From contig JBBPZM010000026.1 of assembly GCA_038199035.1 (NCBI GenBank), positions 1 to 9,832 on the forward strand: a DNA stretch of 9,832 bases, in the 5' to 3' direction. Numbering within the stretch: the stretch's first letter is position 1; each line of letters opens with the position of its first letter. The notes beneath the pieces are model-generated. The model was not told the origin of the DNA and searched no databases. It worked only from the letters and a program-made list of their open reading frames with translations. The stretch comes from DATAEY01 sp038199035. Its GTDB lineage: Bacteria; Actinomycetota; Thermoleophilia; Solirubrobacterales; Solirubrobacteraceae. A program made the position numbers and the translations under genes. Below, piece by piece: positions 1 through 6,784 of this stretch.

Positions 1-2
1 AG

Positions 3-326
3 GTCAAGCGCCTGGAGGATGCCCACGCCGCCCTGGCCGGCAGTCGACGCGGACCGGGCCGCGGCCGCCGCGCTGGCACCGGCTCCAGCCGGCGCTCGTC
101 CAACGGTCGCCGGCGCGGCCGGCGCGCCGGCGGCGGCACCCGCGCCACACAGGCGCAGAAGCTCGTGTCGGACAATCCCGGCATCACGATCGGCGAGCTG
201 GCCAAGCGCATGAGCATCACGCCCAATTACCTCTATCGGGTGATGCCGCAGCTCGAGCAGGAGGGCAAGGTGCGCAAGGAGGACAAGGGATGGCACGCCG
301 TCGGCGCGGAGGCCGGGGTCGAGTAG
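3..326 (+). CDS. C-terminal part of a winged-helix DNA-binding protein with a basic linker (5' end outside window)
   Basis: The open frame enters from the left edge and ends at TAG 324-326, giving 107 visible residues with no start codon required inside the window. Visible residues 14-45 are a low-complexity Arg/Gly/Ser-rich linker of the kind that binds nucleic acid non-specifically. Residues 46-100 form a compact helix-turn-helix/winged-helix unit: a first helix (TRATQAQKLVSDNP), then ITIGELAKRMSITPNYLYRV as the HTH core, then a helix and a wing ending KGWHAV. This is the MarR/winged-helix style in which 'GITIxELA' begins the HTH. Similar basic-linker-plus-wHTH proteins are common in Thermoleophilia as I remember them, with no assigned target. 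The N-terminal domain is not visible, so the role (regulator or nucleoid protein) cannot be settled. It is convergent with mdh across a hairpin. Confidence 0.75.
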   Translation, partial: VKRLEDAHAALAGSRRGPGRGRRAGTGSSRRSSNGRRRGRRAGGGTRATQAQKLVSDNPGITIGELAKRMSITPNYLYRVMPQLEQEGKVRKEDKGWHAVGAEAGVE

Positions 327-356
327 CCGTCACAGCAACATCCTCGAATTAACGCG

Positions 357-382
357 ATGCGGCGGCCCCAGGGCCGCCGCAT
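357..382. terminator. Hairpin between convergent genes, probable bidirectional terminator
   Basis: The arms ATGCGGCGGCCC (357-368) and GGGCCGCCGCAT (371-382) are perfectly complementary over 12 bp with only CA between them. In RNA the innermost pair or pairs would open into a small loop. It lies between the stop of the winged-helix gene (326) and the stop of mdh (395), where a terminator serving both strands is expected. There is no clean U-tract on either side: TTCACTTTG follows on the plus strand, and an AT-rich TTAATTCG follows after a few bases on the minus strand. Intrinsic termination may therefore be incomplete. Confidence 0.7.
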
Positions 383-394
383 TCACTTTGGAAT

Positions 395-1387
395 TCAGAT
401 CAGGTCCAGCCCCTTGACGGTGTCGCGCTCGCCCCGCAGCTCCTCCGCGCTGGCGTCGATGCGCTGGCGCGAGAAGTCGTTGACCTCCAGGTCGGGCACG
501 ATCTTCCACTCGCCGCCCGAGCATGTGCACGGGAAGGAGGAGATCAGCCCCTCCTCGACGTCGTAGGAGCCGTCGGATGCAACCGACATCGAGACCCAGT
601 CGTCCTCGGGCGTGCCCCTGAGCCAGTCGCGGACGTGGTCGACCGCAGCGTTGGCCGCCGAGGCCGCGCTCGAGGCGCCGCGGGCGTCGATGATCGCCGC
701 GCCGCGCTTGGCCACGGTGGGGATGAAGTCGTTCTCCAGCCACTCGCGGTCGTCGACGACGTCGGTCGCCGCCTTGTCCCCCACGCGCGCGTGGAAGATG
801 TCGGGGTACTGGGTGGGCGAGTGGTTGCCCCACACCGTCATCTTCGAGATCTCGCCGGTTCCCACCCCCGCCTTGCGCGCGAGCTGGGCGATCGCCCGGT
901 TGTGGTCGAGGCGCGTCATGGCGTTGAAGCGCTCGCGGGGGACGTCGGGCGCGTTGCTCATGGCGATCAGGCAGTTGGTGTTGGCCGGGTTGCCCACCAC
1001 CAGGACGTGGACGTCGTCGGCAGCGCCGACGTTGATGGCCTTGCCCTGGGGCTTGAAGATCCCGCCGTTGGCCTCCAGCAGGTCGGAGCGCTCCATCCCC
1101 TTGCCCCGCGGCCTGGCGCCCACCAGCATCACCACGTTGGCACCGTCGAAGGCGCGCTTGGCGTCGTCGGTGATGTCCACTCCGACCAGCAGCGGGAAGG
1201 CACAGTCGTCGAGCTCCATCGCGGTCCCCTCGGCCGCCTGCACGGCGTCGGGTATCTCCAGCAGGTTGAGGTGGACCGGCGTGTCGCTTCCCAGCATCTC
1301 CCCGCTGGCGATGCGGAAGAGCAGGCTGTAGGCGATCTGGCCGGCGGCGCCGCTCACCGCGACGCGAACGGGTTGGGCGGAAGTCAC
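395..1387 (-). CDS. mdh: Malate dehydrogenase (NAD-dependent, GAAGQI-type)
   Basis: This 330-residue protein catalyses reversible oxidation of malate to oxaloacetate with NAD in the cytoplasm (TCA cycle). The length is normal for the family. The N-terminal Rossmann motif GAAGQI is at residues 13-18, and Glu44 at the end of the second strand (LNLLEIPD) is the acidic residue that favours NAD over NADP. The substrate-loop arginines lie in GARPRGKGMER (90-100), with Arg92 and Arg100 the likely counterparts of the two family arginines. VGNPANTN (131-138) contributes to the cofactor and substrate site. TRLDHNRA (158-165) supplies Asp161 and Arg164, and WGNHSPTQ (186-193) supplies catalytic His189. 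The start is GTG at 1387, supported by an AGGTG Shine-Dalgarno 8 bases upstream. The gene lies 43 bases downstream of icd on the same strand with no terminator between, so the two are probably one transcript. Confidence 0.97.
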   Translation of the reverse strand: MTSAQPVRVAVSGAAGQIAYSLLFRIASGEMLGSDTPVHLNLLEIPDAVQAAEGTAMELDDCAFPLLVGVDITDDAKRAFDGANVVMLVGARPRGKGMERSDLLEANGGIFKPQGKAINVGAADDVHVLVVGNPANTNCLIAMSNAPDVPRERFNAMTRLDHNRAIAQLARKAGVGTGEISKMTVWGNHSPTQYPDIFHARVGDKAATDVVDDREWLENDFIPTVAKRGAAIIDARGASSAASAANAAVDHVRDWLRGTPEDDWVSMSVASDGSYDVEEGLISSFPCTCSGGEWKIVPDLEVNDFSRQRIDASAEELRGERDTVKGLDLI

Positions 1388-1395
1388 AGGGAAAG

Positions 1396-1400
1396 CACCT
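1396..1400 (-). promoter_or_regulatory. Shine-Dalgarno of mdh
   Basis: On the minus strand AGGTG, within AGAAAGGTG, sits 8 bases before the GTG at 1387. It supports this non-ATG start and places the mdh ribosome-binding site inside the 43-base icd-mdh spacer. Confidence 0.6.
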
Positions 1401-1430
1401 TTCTCTGGAATGGAAACCGTCGACGCCGAG

Positions 1431-2513
1431 CTACCCGGCGTCCATCTGCTCGATCACGGCGTCGGCGAACTGCGAGGTGCCGACCGCCGACGGATCGTCA
1501 CGCGAGGCCTTGAGGTCATAGGTCACCTTCTCGCCCTTGCGGATGACCTCGGCGATGGCGTCCTCCAGCCGGTCGGCCGCCTCGTCCTCCTCGAGATGAC
1601 GCAGCATCAGCACCCCCGACAGCATGAGGGCGGTCGGGTTCACCTTGTTCTGTCCCTTGTACTTGGGAGCCGAGCCGTGCGTGGCCTCGAACATCGCCAC
1701 CTCGGTGCCGATGTTGCCTCCCGGCGCGAGCCCCAGGCCGCCGATCATCCCCGCCCCCAGGTCGGAGACGATGTCCCCGTAGAGGTTGGGCAGGACGATC
1801 ACGTCGTACTCCTCGGGGCGCGACACGAGCTGGTTGCAGAGGTTGTCGATGATGCGGTCCTCGAACTCGACGTCGGGGTGGCGTTCGGCCACCTTGCGGG
1901 CGACCTCGAGGAACAGGCCGTCGGAGAACTTCATGATGTTGGCCTTGTGGGCGGCGGTGACCTTGCGCCGACCGTAGGCCTTGGCGTAGGAGAAGGCCTC
2001 CTCAACGATGCGCTCGGACCCGAAGATCGAGATCGGCTTGATCGAGATGCCCGCGTCGTCGCGCACGGGCTCGCCCAGGCCGGCCAGGCACTCGCGCAGC
2101 TTGGCGTTCTCCTCGCTCCCCTGCTCGAACTCGATGCCGGCGTAGAGGTCCTCGGTGTTCTCGCGCACGATCACGATGTCGGTCTCGGGAAAGCGGGTGC
2201 GCACGCCCTCGTAGGCCTTGCACGGCCGGATGCAGGCGAAGAGGTCGAGCTCCTTGCGCAGCAGAACGTTGACCGAGCGAAAGCCAGAGCCGACCGGGGT
2301 GGTGGTCGGCCCCTTGATCCCCACCTTGTTGGCCTTGATCGACTCCAGCGTGCGGTCGGGGAAGGGAGTGCCCTCCGCCTCGTAGACGTCCTCGCCCGCG
2401 GGGTGCTCGTCCCACTCGAAGCCGACGCCCGTGGCCTCCAGCACCCGCCGCGTGGCCTCGATCAGCTCGGGCCCGGTGCCGTCGCCGGGGATGAGCGTCA
2501 CTTCGTGGGCCAT
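1431..2513 (-). CDS. icd: Isocitrate dehydrogenase, short homodimer-type, with NADP-like coenzyme residues
   Basis: This 360-residue member of the isocitrate/isopropylmalate dehydrogenase family would convert isocitrate to 2-oxoglutarate in the cytoplasm. It opens with LIPGDGTGPE (7-16). Isocitrate-binding residues align with E. coli Icd: Ser80 and Asn82 in RSVNVLLRK, then Arg86, Arg96 and Arg117. Tyr124 (ENTEDLYAG) and Lys190 (HKANIMK) are the catalytic pair, and Asp247/Asp251 (GDIVSD) bind the metal. The S-x-N-xx-LR pattern argues for isocitrate rather than isopropylmalate. The length resembles NAD-dependent enzymes, but the coenzyme loop HGSAPKYKGQNKV has Lys284, Tyr285 and Val291, matching the NADP-type residues of E. 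coli. Tyr332 also matches, while E. coli Arg395 is Ala336 here. The ATG at 2513 has an AGGA 10 bases upstream. It is the first gene of the icd-mdh pair. Confidence 0.93.
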   Translation of the reverse strand: MAHEVTLIPGDGTGPELIEATRRVLEATGVGFEWDEHPAGEDVYEAEGTPFPDRTLESIKANKVGIKGPTTTPVGSGFRSVNVLLRKELDLFACIRPCKAYEGVRTRFPETDIVIVRENTEDLYAGIEFEQGSEENAKLRECLAGLGEPVRDDAGISIKPISIFGSERIVEEAFSYAKAYGRRKVTAAHKANIMKFSDGLFLEVARKVAERHPDVEFEDRIIDNLCNQLVSRPEEYDVIVLPNLYGDIVSDLGAGMIGGLGLAPGGNIGTEVAMFEATHGSAPKYKGQNKVNPTALMLSGVLMLRHLEEDEAADRLEDAIAEVIRKGEKVTYDLKASRDDPSAVGTSQFADAVIEQMDAG

Positions 2514-2523
2514 GGGCGGGGCG

Positions 2524-2527
2524 TCCT
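2524..2527 (-). promoter_or_regulatory. Shine-Dalgarno of icd
   Basis: Minus-strand AGGA, within AGAAAGGA, lies 10 bases before the ATG at 2513. It supports that ATG as the start. Confidence 0.5.
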
Positions 2528-2555
2528 TTCTCTGCCGGGGATCGCTGGGCGCGCG

Positions 2556-2561
2556 ATGCTA
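2556..2561 (-). promoter_or_regulatory. Candidate -10 element for the icd-mdh operon
   Basis: On the minus strand TAGCAT matches the TANNNT pattern. Transcription starting about 7 bases downstream would leave a leader of roughly 35 bases containing the icd Shine-Dalgarno. No good -35 hexamer is visible at the expected distance (CCGGTC there). The call rests on position and a short motif in very GC-rich DNA, so it is weak. Confidence 0.3.
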
Positions 2562-2580
2562 TCGCTGCTGGGCGCAGCGA
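2562..2580. promoter_or_regulatory. Inverted repeat in the divergent icd / M50 protease promoter region, candidate operator
   Basis: TCGCTGC (2562-2568) and GCAGCGA (2574-2580) are perfect inverted copies separated by TGGGC. The repeat lies immediately upstream of the candidate icd -10, covering the stretch between -10 and -35, and is about 54 bases before the protease start. That is a natural place for a dimeric regulator acting on both directions. It could also be a chance GC-rich palindrome. A related half, ATCGCTGGGCGC, occurs at 2541-2552. Confidence 0.35.
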
Positions 2581-2633
2581 CCGGGCTTGGCCCGCCTCGT
2601 GCGCCGGCCTACGCCGCCTGGGATCATGGGGCG

Positions 2634-3788
2634 ATGTTCGGCCGCGGCTCGATCCAGCTCGTGCGGGTCTTCGGCATCCGCATCGGCGTCGACCCGAGCT
2701 GGTTCCTCGTCCTCTTCTACTTCATCTTCGTCCTCTCGGGCAACTTCCGGGCGACGCTCGACACCTCGGACACCGTCGCCTACGTCACAGCCGTGGCGGC
2801 GGTGCTGCTGTTCTTCGCCTCGCTCATCCTGCACGAGCTCGGCCATGCCCTGGTCGCCCGGCGCCTGGGCATCGGGATCTCCGGCATCGACCTGTGGTTC
2901 TTCGGCGGCGTGGCCAAGATGGAGCGCGAGGCCGACTCGCCGGGAGTCGACTTCAAGATCGCCGCGGCCGGGCCGCTGGTCACCCTGCTGGTCGTGGTGG
3001 TCTGCGCCGGTGTCGGCATCGCCATCGCCGGCTTCGACACGATCTTCTCGGCCGCCCGCTTCCAGTCCACGGTCGGGGTCTCCCCCATCCTGGCGCTGGT
3101 CAGCTGGCTGGCCGACATCAACGCCGTCCTCTTCGTGCTCAACCTCGTGCCCGGGTTCCCGCTCGACGGTGGGCGGATCGCCCGCAGCGCGGCCTGGCGG
3201 CTGACCGGCGACCGCCTGCGGGCCACCCGCATCGCCGCGGCGCTGGGGCAGGGCTTCTCCTACGTGATGATCGGGCTGGGCATCTACTGGCTGATCCGCG
3301 GGTCGCTGATCGGCGGCCTGTGGCTGATCGTCCTGGGCTGGCTGCTGTCCCAGGCGGCCCGCGGCGCGGTGGCCCAGACCGCGCTGGGCCAGCGCCTGGA
3401 GTCGGTGACGGTGGCCGACATCATGGATCGCGAGCCGGTGTCGATCGCCTCCGCCCTGCCGGTCGAGCGCGCCCGCCACGAGTTCTTCCTGCGCTACCGC
3501 TGGCCGTGGTTCCCGGTGGTCGACGCCGAGGGGCGCTACGTCGGGCTGGTGCGCGAGGAGCGGCTGCGCGACGCCGCCGACACTCGACCGGTGAGCGACG
3601 TCATGGACGCCGCGGGAGCCGAGGCCCGCATCGGCGAGGAGGCGACGCTCGACTCGGTCATGGCCTCCGAGTCCCTGCGCCGCATCGGCGCTCTGATGGC
3701 CGTCGACTCCGAGGGAGTGCTGCGCGGCATCGTCACCCTCGAGCAGGTCCGCCGCGCGCTCCAGACCGCGGCCACGCGACAGGGCTGA
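2634..3788 (+). CDS. Membrane site-2 zinc metalloprotease (M50 family) with C-terminal CBS pair
   Basis: This 384-residue integral membrane protease probably cleaves substrates within the membrane. Residues 1-22 (IQLVRVFGIRIGVDPSW) are the usual amphipathic opening of the Rip3/SpoIVFB-like branch. Hydrophobic segments follow at about 23-36, 48-66, 110-133, 150-170, 208-222 and 225-240. The zinc site is HELGH (67-71), with the third ligand Asp178 in NLVPGFPLDGG (170-180); FFGGV (89-93) and AAAGP (110-114) are further family motifs. Two CBS domains occupy roughly 259-313 and 316-376, which in this branch are thought to sense an adenine nucleotide and gate activity. I chose the ATG at 2634 because the protein then begins as relatives do. 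The frame stays open far upstream, but that part only shadows icd on the other strand. No strong Shine-Dalgarno is visible. No substrate such as an anti-sigma factor is encoded nearby. Confidence 0.9.
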   Translation: MFGRGSIQLVRVFGIRIGVDPSWFLVLFYFIFVLSGNFRATLDTSDTVAYVTAVAAVLLFFASLILHELGHALVARRLGIGISGIDLWFFGGVAKMEREADSPGVDFKIAAAGPLVTLLVVVVCAGVGIAIAGFDTIFSAARFQSTVGVSPILALVSWLADINAVLFVLNLVPGFPLDGGRIARSAAWRLTGDRLRATRIAAALGQGFSYVMIGLGIYWLIRGSLIGGLWLIVLGWLLSQAARGAVAQTALGQRLESVTVADIMDREPVSIASALPVERARHEFFLRYRWPWFPVVDAEGRYVGLVREERLRDAADTRPVSDVMDAAGAEARIGEEATLDSVMASESLRRIGALMAVDSEGVLRGIVTLEQVRRALQTAATRQG

Positions 3789-3833
3789 CCGGCCAGCTCC
3801 GCGTCGAGGCGACTGGCGAAGACCGAAAGACCA

Positions 3834-3840
3834 AGGGAGG
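3834..3840 (+). promoter_or_regulatory. Strong Shine-Dalgarno of the ring-cleaving dioxygenase
   Basis: AGGGAGG ends 5 bases before the ATG at 3846 and fixes that start. It sits in the 57-base spacer after the protease stop, in which I see no terminator, so the two genes are probably co-transcribed. Confidence 0.75.
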
Positions 3841-3845
3841 CTCGG

Positions 3846-4817
3846 ATGAAGCTCGAGGGCATCCACCACATCACCGCGACGACCGCGGACGCTCCGCGCA
3901 ACGCCGACTTCTACGTCCGCGTCCTGGGCTTGCGGCTGGTCAAGAAGAGCATCAACCAGGGCGAGCCCAACGCGTACCACATCTTCTTCGGCGACGAGCG
4001 GGCGAGCGCGGGGGCCGACATCAGCTTCTTCGAGTTCAGGGGCCGGCCCGGCGGGCGTGCGGGGGCCGGACGGGTCCACCGCATCGTCTGGCGGGTGGCC
4101 TCCGAGGCGGCGCTCGACTTCTGGGAGCGGCGACTGGAGGACGAGGACGTGGCGGTCGAGCGCGCCGACGCGGCGCTGCGCGTCGCGGACCCCGAGGGGC
4201 TCGACCACGAGCTGGCCGTGGTCGACGTCCCCGACGAGCCGCTGGTCGGCGAGTCGCCCGACGTCCCGGCCGACTGCGCGCTCCAGGGCTTCGACGGCGT
4301 GCGTGCGTTCGCCGCCGACCCGGGCGCGAGCGCGGGCCTGCTCGAGCGCGCGCTGGGCTTCGAGGCCCTCGACCCCGGGCGCTGGGAAGCGCGCGGGGAG
4401 TCGCGCGGAGGGTGGATCGCCTACGACCCCTCCCCGCCGCAGCGCCCACGCTTCGGCGGCGGGGCGGTCCACCACGTCGCCTGGGGCTGCCCGGCGAGCG
4501 AGCACGAGGCCTGGCGCCGGCGCGTGCTCGACGCGGGGGCCGATCCCACCCCGGTGATCGACCGCCACTACTTCCACTCCGTCTACTTCCGCGAGCCCAG
4601 CGGGGTGCTGTTCGAGATCGCCACCCTGGGAGGGCCGGGCTTTACCGTCGACGAGGACCTCGAGCACTTGGGCGAGACCCTGTCGCTGCCGCCGGAGTTC
4701 GCGGGCGAGCGCCGGCGCCTGGAGATGATCCTCACCCCCGTCCCCACGACGCGCGAGCTGCGCGCGGGGGCGGCCAGCCGGCGGTCGAGCGCGCGGGCGG
4801 CCGGCGCTCAGGGGTAG
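3846..4817 (+). CDS. Ring-cleaving dioxygenase of the VOC (glyoxalase) superfamily, PcpA/MhqO-like
   Basis: This 323-residue protein is built from two VOC halves. The N-terminal half begins GIHHITATT (5-13) and contains FYVRVLGLRLVKKSIN (22-37), and the C-terminal half begins around residue 146. The likely Fe(II) ligands are His8 (IHHIT), His210 (VHHVAW) and Glu257 (GVLFEIAT), corresponding by motif to His11, His227 and Glu276 of the hydroquinone dioxygenase PcpA. RHYFHSVYFREPSG (240-253) is the conserved stretch before the glutamate. Characterised relatives open hydroquinone-type rings or are induced by quinones (MhqO); the substrate here cannot be read from sequence. The last 20 or so residues are an Arg/Ala/Ser-rich tail of doubtful function, and the stop lies inside the end of the opposite-strand hydrolase gene. 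A soluble cytoplasmic enzyme is expected, as no signal peptide is seen. Confidence 0.88.
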   Translation: MKLEGIHHITATTADAPRNADFYVRVLGLRLVKKSINQGEPNAYHIFFGDERASAGADISFFEFRGRPGGRAGAGRVHRIVWRVASEAALDFWERRLEDEDVAVERADAALRVADPEGLDHELAVVDVPDEPLVGESPDVPADCALQGFDGVRAFAADPGASAGLLERALGFEALDPGRWEARGESRGGWIAYDPSPPQRPRFGGGAVHHVAWGCPASEHEAWRRRVLDAGADPTPVIDRHYFHSVYFREPSGVLFEIATLGGPGFTVDEDLEHLGETLSLPPEFAGERRRLEMILTPVPTTRELRAGAASRRSSARAAGAQG

Positions 4818-5992
4818 CGGGCCGCCAGCCAGCCGGCGACCAGGTCCATCGCCTCGCGACGGCGGCCCTCGAAGTAGTGCGGCGCGCCCTCGAGCTCGTG
4901 GTAGGTGACGTCGTCGCTTCCGGCCGCGTCGCGGATCTCGCGGGCCTGGCGCAGGCGGATCTCGGTGTCGGCCGTGGCGTGGACGATCAGCGTGGGGACC
5001 GTGACCCGGGGCAGCGTCTCGGCCAGCCTGGCCGCCGAGGCCAGCCCCGACCAGGTCGACAGCCAGCCGCGTGGGGTCATCACCCGGGCCAGCCCGCCGC
5101 GGCCGTAGTTGGCCTCGAGCGGGTCCGAAGCGGCGAAGAGTGAGCCCAGCGGGCGGTCGTCGGGCTCGATCGAGGGGTCGAGGTAGGCCGGGTCGGCCAG
5201 CGTGCGGTAGACCGTCAGGTAGCGCTCGCTCACCGCCCGGCGGCGCAGGGCGTTCCAGCTCGGGTCCGCACGATCCACCGCCCGGGCGCGCTCGCGCGCC
5301 TGCGCGCGCTGCGCCTCGTAAGCCTTGGCCGTCGCATCGATCCGGGCGACCCGCTCCCGCTGGGCGGCGCGGTAGCGCTCGAGCCAGCCGCGGTCGTAGC
5401 GGCACGGCGAGGGCCACGGGCGCCAGCCGTTGTCCGGGTTGTACATGTCGAGCCCGGGGTCGCACGAGAGCGGGTCGGCCTCGTCGGTGACCGAGGGGTC
5501 GATGACCTGGAGCATGAAGACCCCCTCGCCCGGGTGGGCGGCCAGGCCGATCCACCCGTCGCCGAGTCCGTGCTGCGCCTGGGCCAGGGCCACCAGCGAG
5601 CCGCCCCCGCTGTTGCCCAGCAGCACGACCGCCTCGGCGCCCCGCCGGCGCACCTCGGCCACGGCCGTCTGCACGTCGATCACGCAGCGCTCGTGCAGGC
5701 AGTCGGTGTCGTTGTTGAGGTAGCGGGTGGCGAACCCCAGCACCCCGTAGCCCGCGGCGGCCAGGAGCGGGCAGGCGTAGTGGACGCTGAAGTCGCCCCG
5801 CGGGTGGGAGAGCACGACCGCGGTGCGCCACGGCGCCCCCCGCGGCGGCGTCCAGAAGTTCCCCCGGACCAGCGCCCCGTCGGACGACACGACGGTGACC
5901 GCCTCGCGCCCCACCTCGACGCCCGGGTCGTCCTCGGGCAACGGCCAGTACCTCATCCCGGCGGGGCGGTGCGCGCCGAGCGCGTCAGGCAT
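4808..5992 (-). CDS. Alpha/beta hydrolase with a large cap domain
   Basis: This 394-residue protein has the alpha/beta-hydrolase fold. Ser128 in the nucleophile elbow GNSGGG (126-131), Asp342 (VHATADTEI) and His372 (GAPHYF) form the expected triad, and HPRGDFS (63-69) is a probable oxyanion-side motif. About 200 residues between elbow and acid, rich in charged residues at 200-250, would form a sizeable cap over the active site. No secretion signal is seen. The ATG at 5992 overlaps the stop of the upstream 241-residue gene (8 shared bases, ATGCCTGA), which argues for coupled translation and explains the lack of a clear Shine-Dalgarno. Met13 (ATG at 5956) is an alternative start. The frame stays open upstream only as a shadow of the neighbour. 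Substrate is unknown; esterase, C-C hydrolase or thioesterase activities all fit. It is convergent with the ring-cleaving dioxygenase, so a shared aromatic pathway is possible but not shown. Confidence 0.85.
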   Translation of the reverse strand: MPDALGAHRPAGMRYWPLPEDDPGVEVGREAVTVVSSDGALVRGNFWTPPRGAPWRTAVVLSHPRGDFSVHYACPLLAAAGYGVLGFATRYLNNDTDCLHERCVIDVQTAVAEVRRRGAEAVVLLGNSGGGSLVALAQAQHGLGDGWIGLAAHPGEGVFMLQVIDPSVTDEADPLSCDPGLDMYNPDNGWRPWPSPCRYDRGWLERYRAAQRERVARIDATAKAYEAQRAQARERARAVDRADPSWNALRRRAVSERYLTVYRTLADPAYLDPSIEPDDRPLGSLFAASDPLEANYGRGGLARVMTPRGWLSTWSGLASAARLAETLPRVTVPTLIVHATADTEIRLRQAREIRDAAGSDDVTYHELEGAPHYFEGRRREAMDLVAGWLAARYP

Positions 5993-6710
5993 CGCTAGAC
6001 GTCCAGTGGCGGAAGCTGCGCCAGCGCCCGCGCATTCCCTGTCCGCGCAGCGACGTGCTGCGCTCGTCGCGCAGGGGGTGGATGGTGAAGATCCCGAAGC
6101 CCAGCCGGACCCGCTCGGGGATGGCTCCGGGGCGCTCGATCTCGTAGCAGAGGACGTCGTCGACGTGCCAGCGGGCACGACCTCGATCGCGCTCGAGGGT
6201 TATGGCGAAGTCGTGGCTGCGGCCGGGGGTGGTGTCGACCTGCGCCAACGGCGACTCGACCAGATGCATGAACGCGGCGCCGGGATCGATGCCGGCCACC
6301 GCCACCTGCTCGTGCATGGCCCAGATGCGCCGCTCGGTCGCCAGCCAGTCGAACACCCGGCCCGAGCGGAAGTCGACGACGTTGAAGCCCACCACCCCGT
6401 CGCGCGGGTCGTCGGGGTTGCCGCCGTGGTTCTCAGCGGCCATCTCGACCGCGAAGCGGGCCGGCCCGGCGGCGGGCAGCTCGAAGGCCTGGCGCGAGCG
6501 GTAGAAGACCTTTGGGTTGTCGAGCGTAGGCGCACCGTCGCGGGCCAGGCTGAAGCGCGCGACGTCCACCTCGAGCATCCCATCGGCCACGGTGACGACG
6601 GCGCCGGGGTCGAGGTGGACGTGCTTGCCGCCGTCGGCCAGCGGGGTCTCGAGCCGCGCCCATCGCCCCGGGTCGAGACCGTCGCCCTCGAAGCCGTCGT
6701 AGACCGCCAC
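5985..6710 (-). CDS. Uncharacterised beta-rich protein (concanavalin/DUF6081-like), first gene of a pair with the hydrolase
   Basis: This protein of about 241 residues begins VAVYDGFEGDGLDPGRW and continues with alternating hydrophobic strands typical of a lectin/glucanase-like jelly roll. Recognisable stretches are DNPKVFYRSRQAFEL, FAVEMAAENHGG, GVVGFNVVDFRSGRVFDWLATE and ARWHVDDVLCYEIE. The overall pattern reminds me of the DUF6081 group, but I cannot confirm the family. No signal peptide or membrane segment is visible and no function is claimed. The start is uncertain: GTG at 6710 is the only standard in-frame codon near the conserved opening, it has no Shine-Dalgarno, and its first base lies in the arm of a hairpin (6710-6731). 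The frame is open far upstream, but there it overlaps gene remnants. The stop TGA (5985-5987) overlaps the hydrolase ATG, so the two products are probably made together. Confidence 0.7.
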   Translation of the reverse strand: MAVYDGFEGDGLDPGRWARLETPLADGGKHVHLDPGAVVTVADGMLEVDVARFSLARDGAPTLDNPKVFYRSRQAFELPAAGPARFAVEMAAENHGGNPDDPRDGVVGFNVVDFRSGRVFDWLATERRIWAMHEQVAVAGIDPGAAFMHLVESPLAQVDTTPGRSHDFAITLERDRGRARWHVDDVLCYEIERPGAIPERVRLGFGIFTIHPLRDERSTSLRGQGMRGRWRSFRHWTSSDA

Positions 6711-6731
6711 GTCGGGCAGTATGGCCCGACG
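6710..6731. repeat. Inverted repeat at the start of the 241-residue gene
   Basis: CGTCGGGC (6710-6717) and GCCCGACG (6724-6731) are perfect inverted copies around AGTATG. In minus-strand RNA the hairpin would cover the usual ribosome-binding position and touch the first base of the GTG at 6710. It could restrain translation, be an operator, or show that the true start differs. Confidence 0.5.
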
Positions 6732-6750
6732 GGCGCCGCTCAGGCGCCCG
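6730..6750. repeat. Second inverted repeat directly abutting the first
   Basis: CGGGCGCC (6730-6737) and GGCGCCCG (6743-6750) pair perfectly around GCTCA. It shares two bases with the neighbouring repeat, so the two stems would stack or compete. It lies downstream of the stop of the minus-strand remnant (6785) and could once have been its terminator, though no T-run follows on the minus strand. Confidence 0.45.
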
Positions 6751-6784
6751 GCCGGGAGCCGCTCAGGGCCCCGGGATGACGCAA

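Noticed and set aside
19..213. Short plus-strand ATG frame near the left edge
   Set aside because: It is an Ala/Pro-rich shadow in another frame of the winged-helix protein's linker region.
1391..1403. Small hairpin GAAAG-CAC-CTTTC covering the mdh Shine-Dalgarno
   Set aside because: Five AT-rich pairs with a three-base loop are too weak to propose as a regulatory structure.
1410..2633. In-frame upstream extension of the site-2 protease by about 400 residues
   Set aside because: It is antisense to icd, with a His/Asp/Leu-rich shadow composition. The protease starts normally at the ATG at 2634.
2559..5831. Very long minus-strand open frame (1090 codons) across the protease, the dioxygenase and part of the hydrolase
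   Set aside because: It is Arg/Pro/Gly/Asp/His-rich low-complexity translation with no family motif, antisense or out of frame to three genes with clear catalytic residues. Long spurious frames are normal at this GC content.
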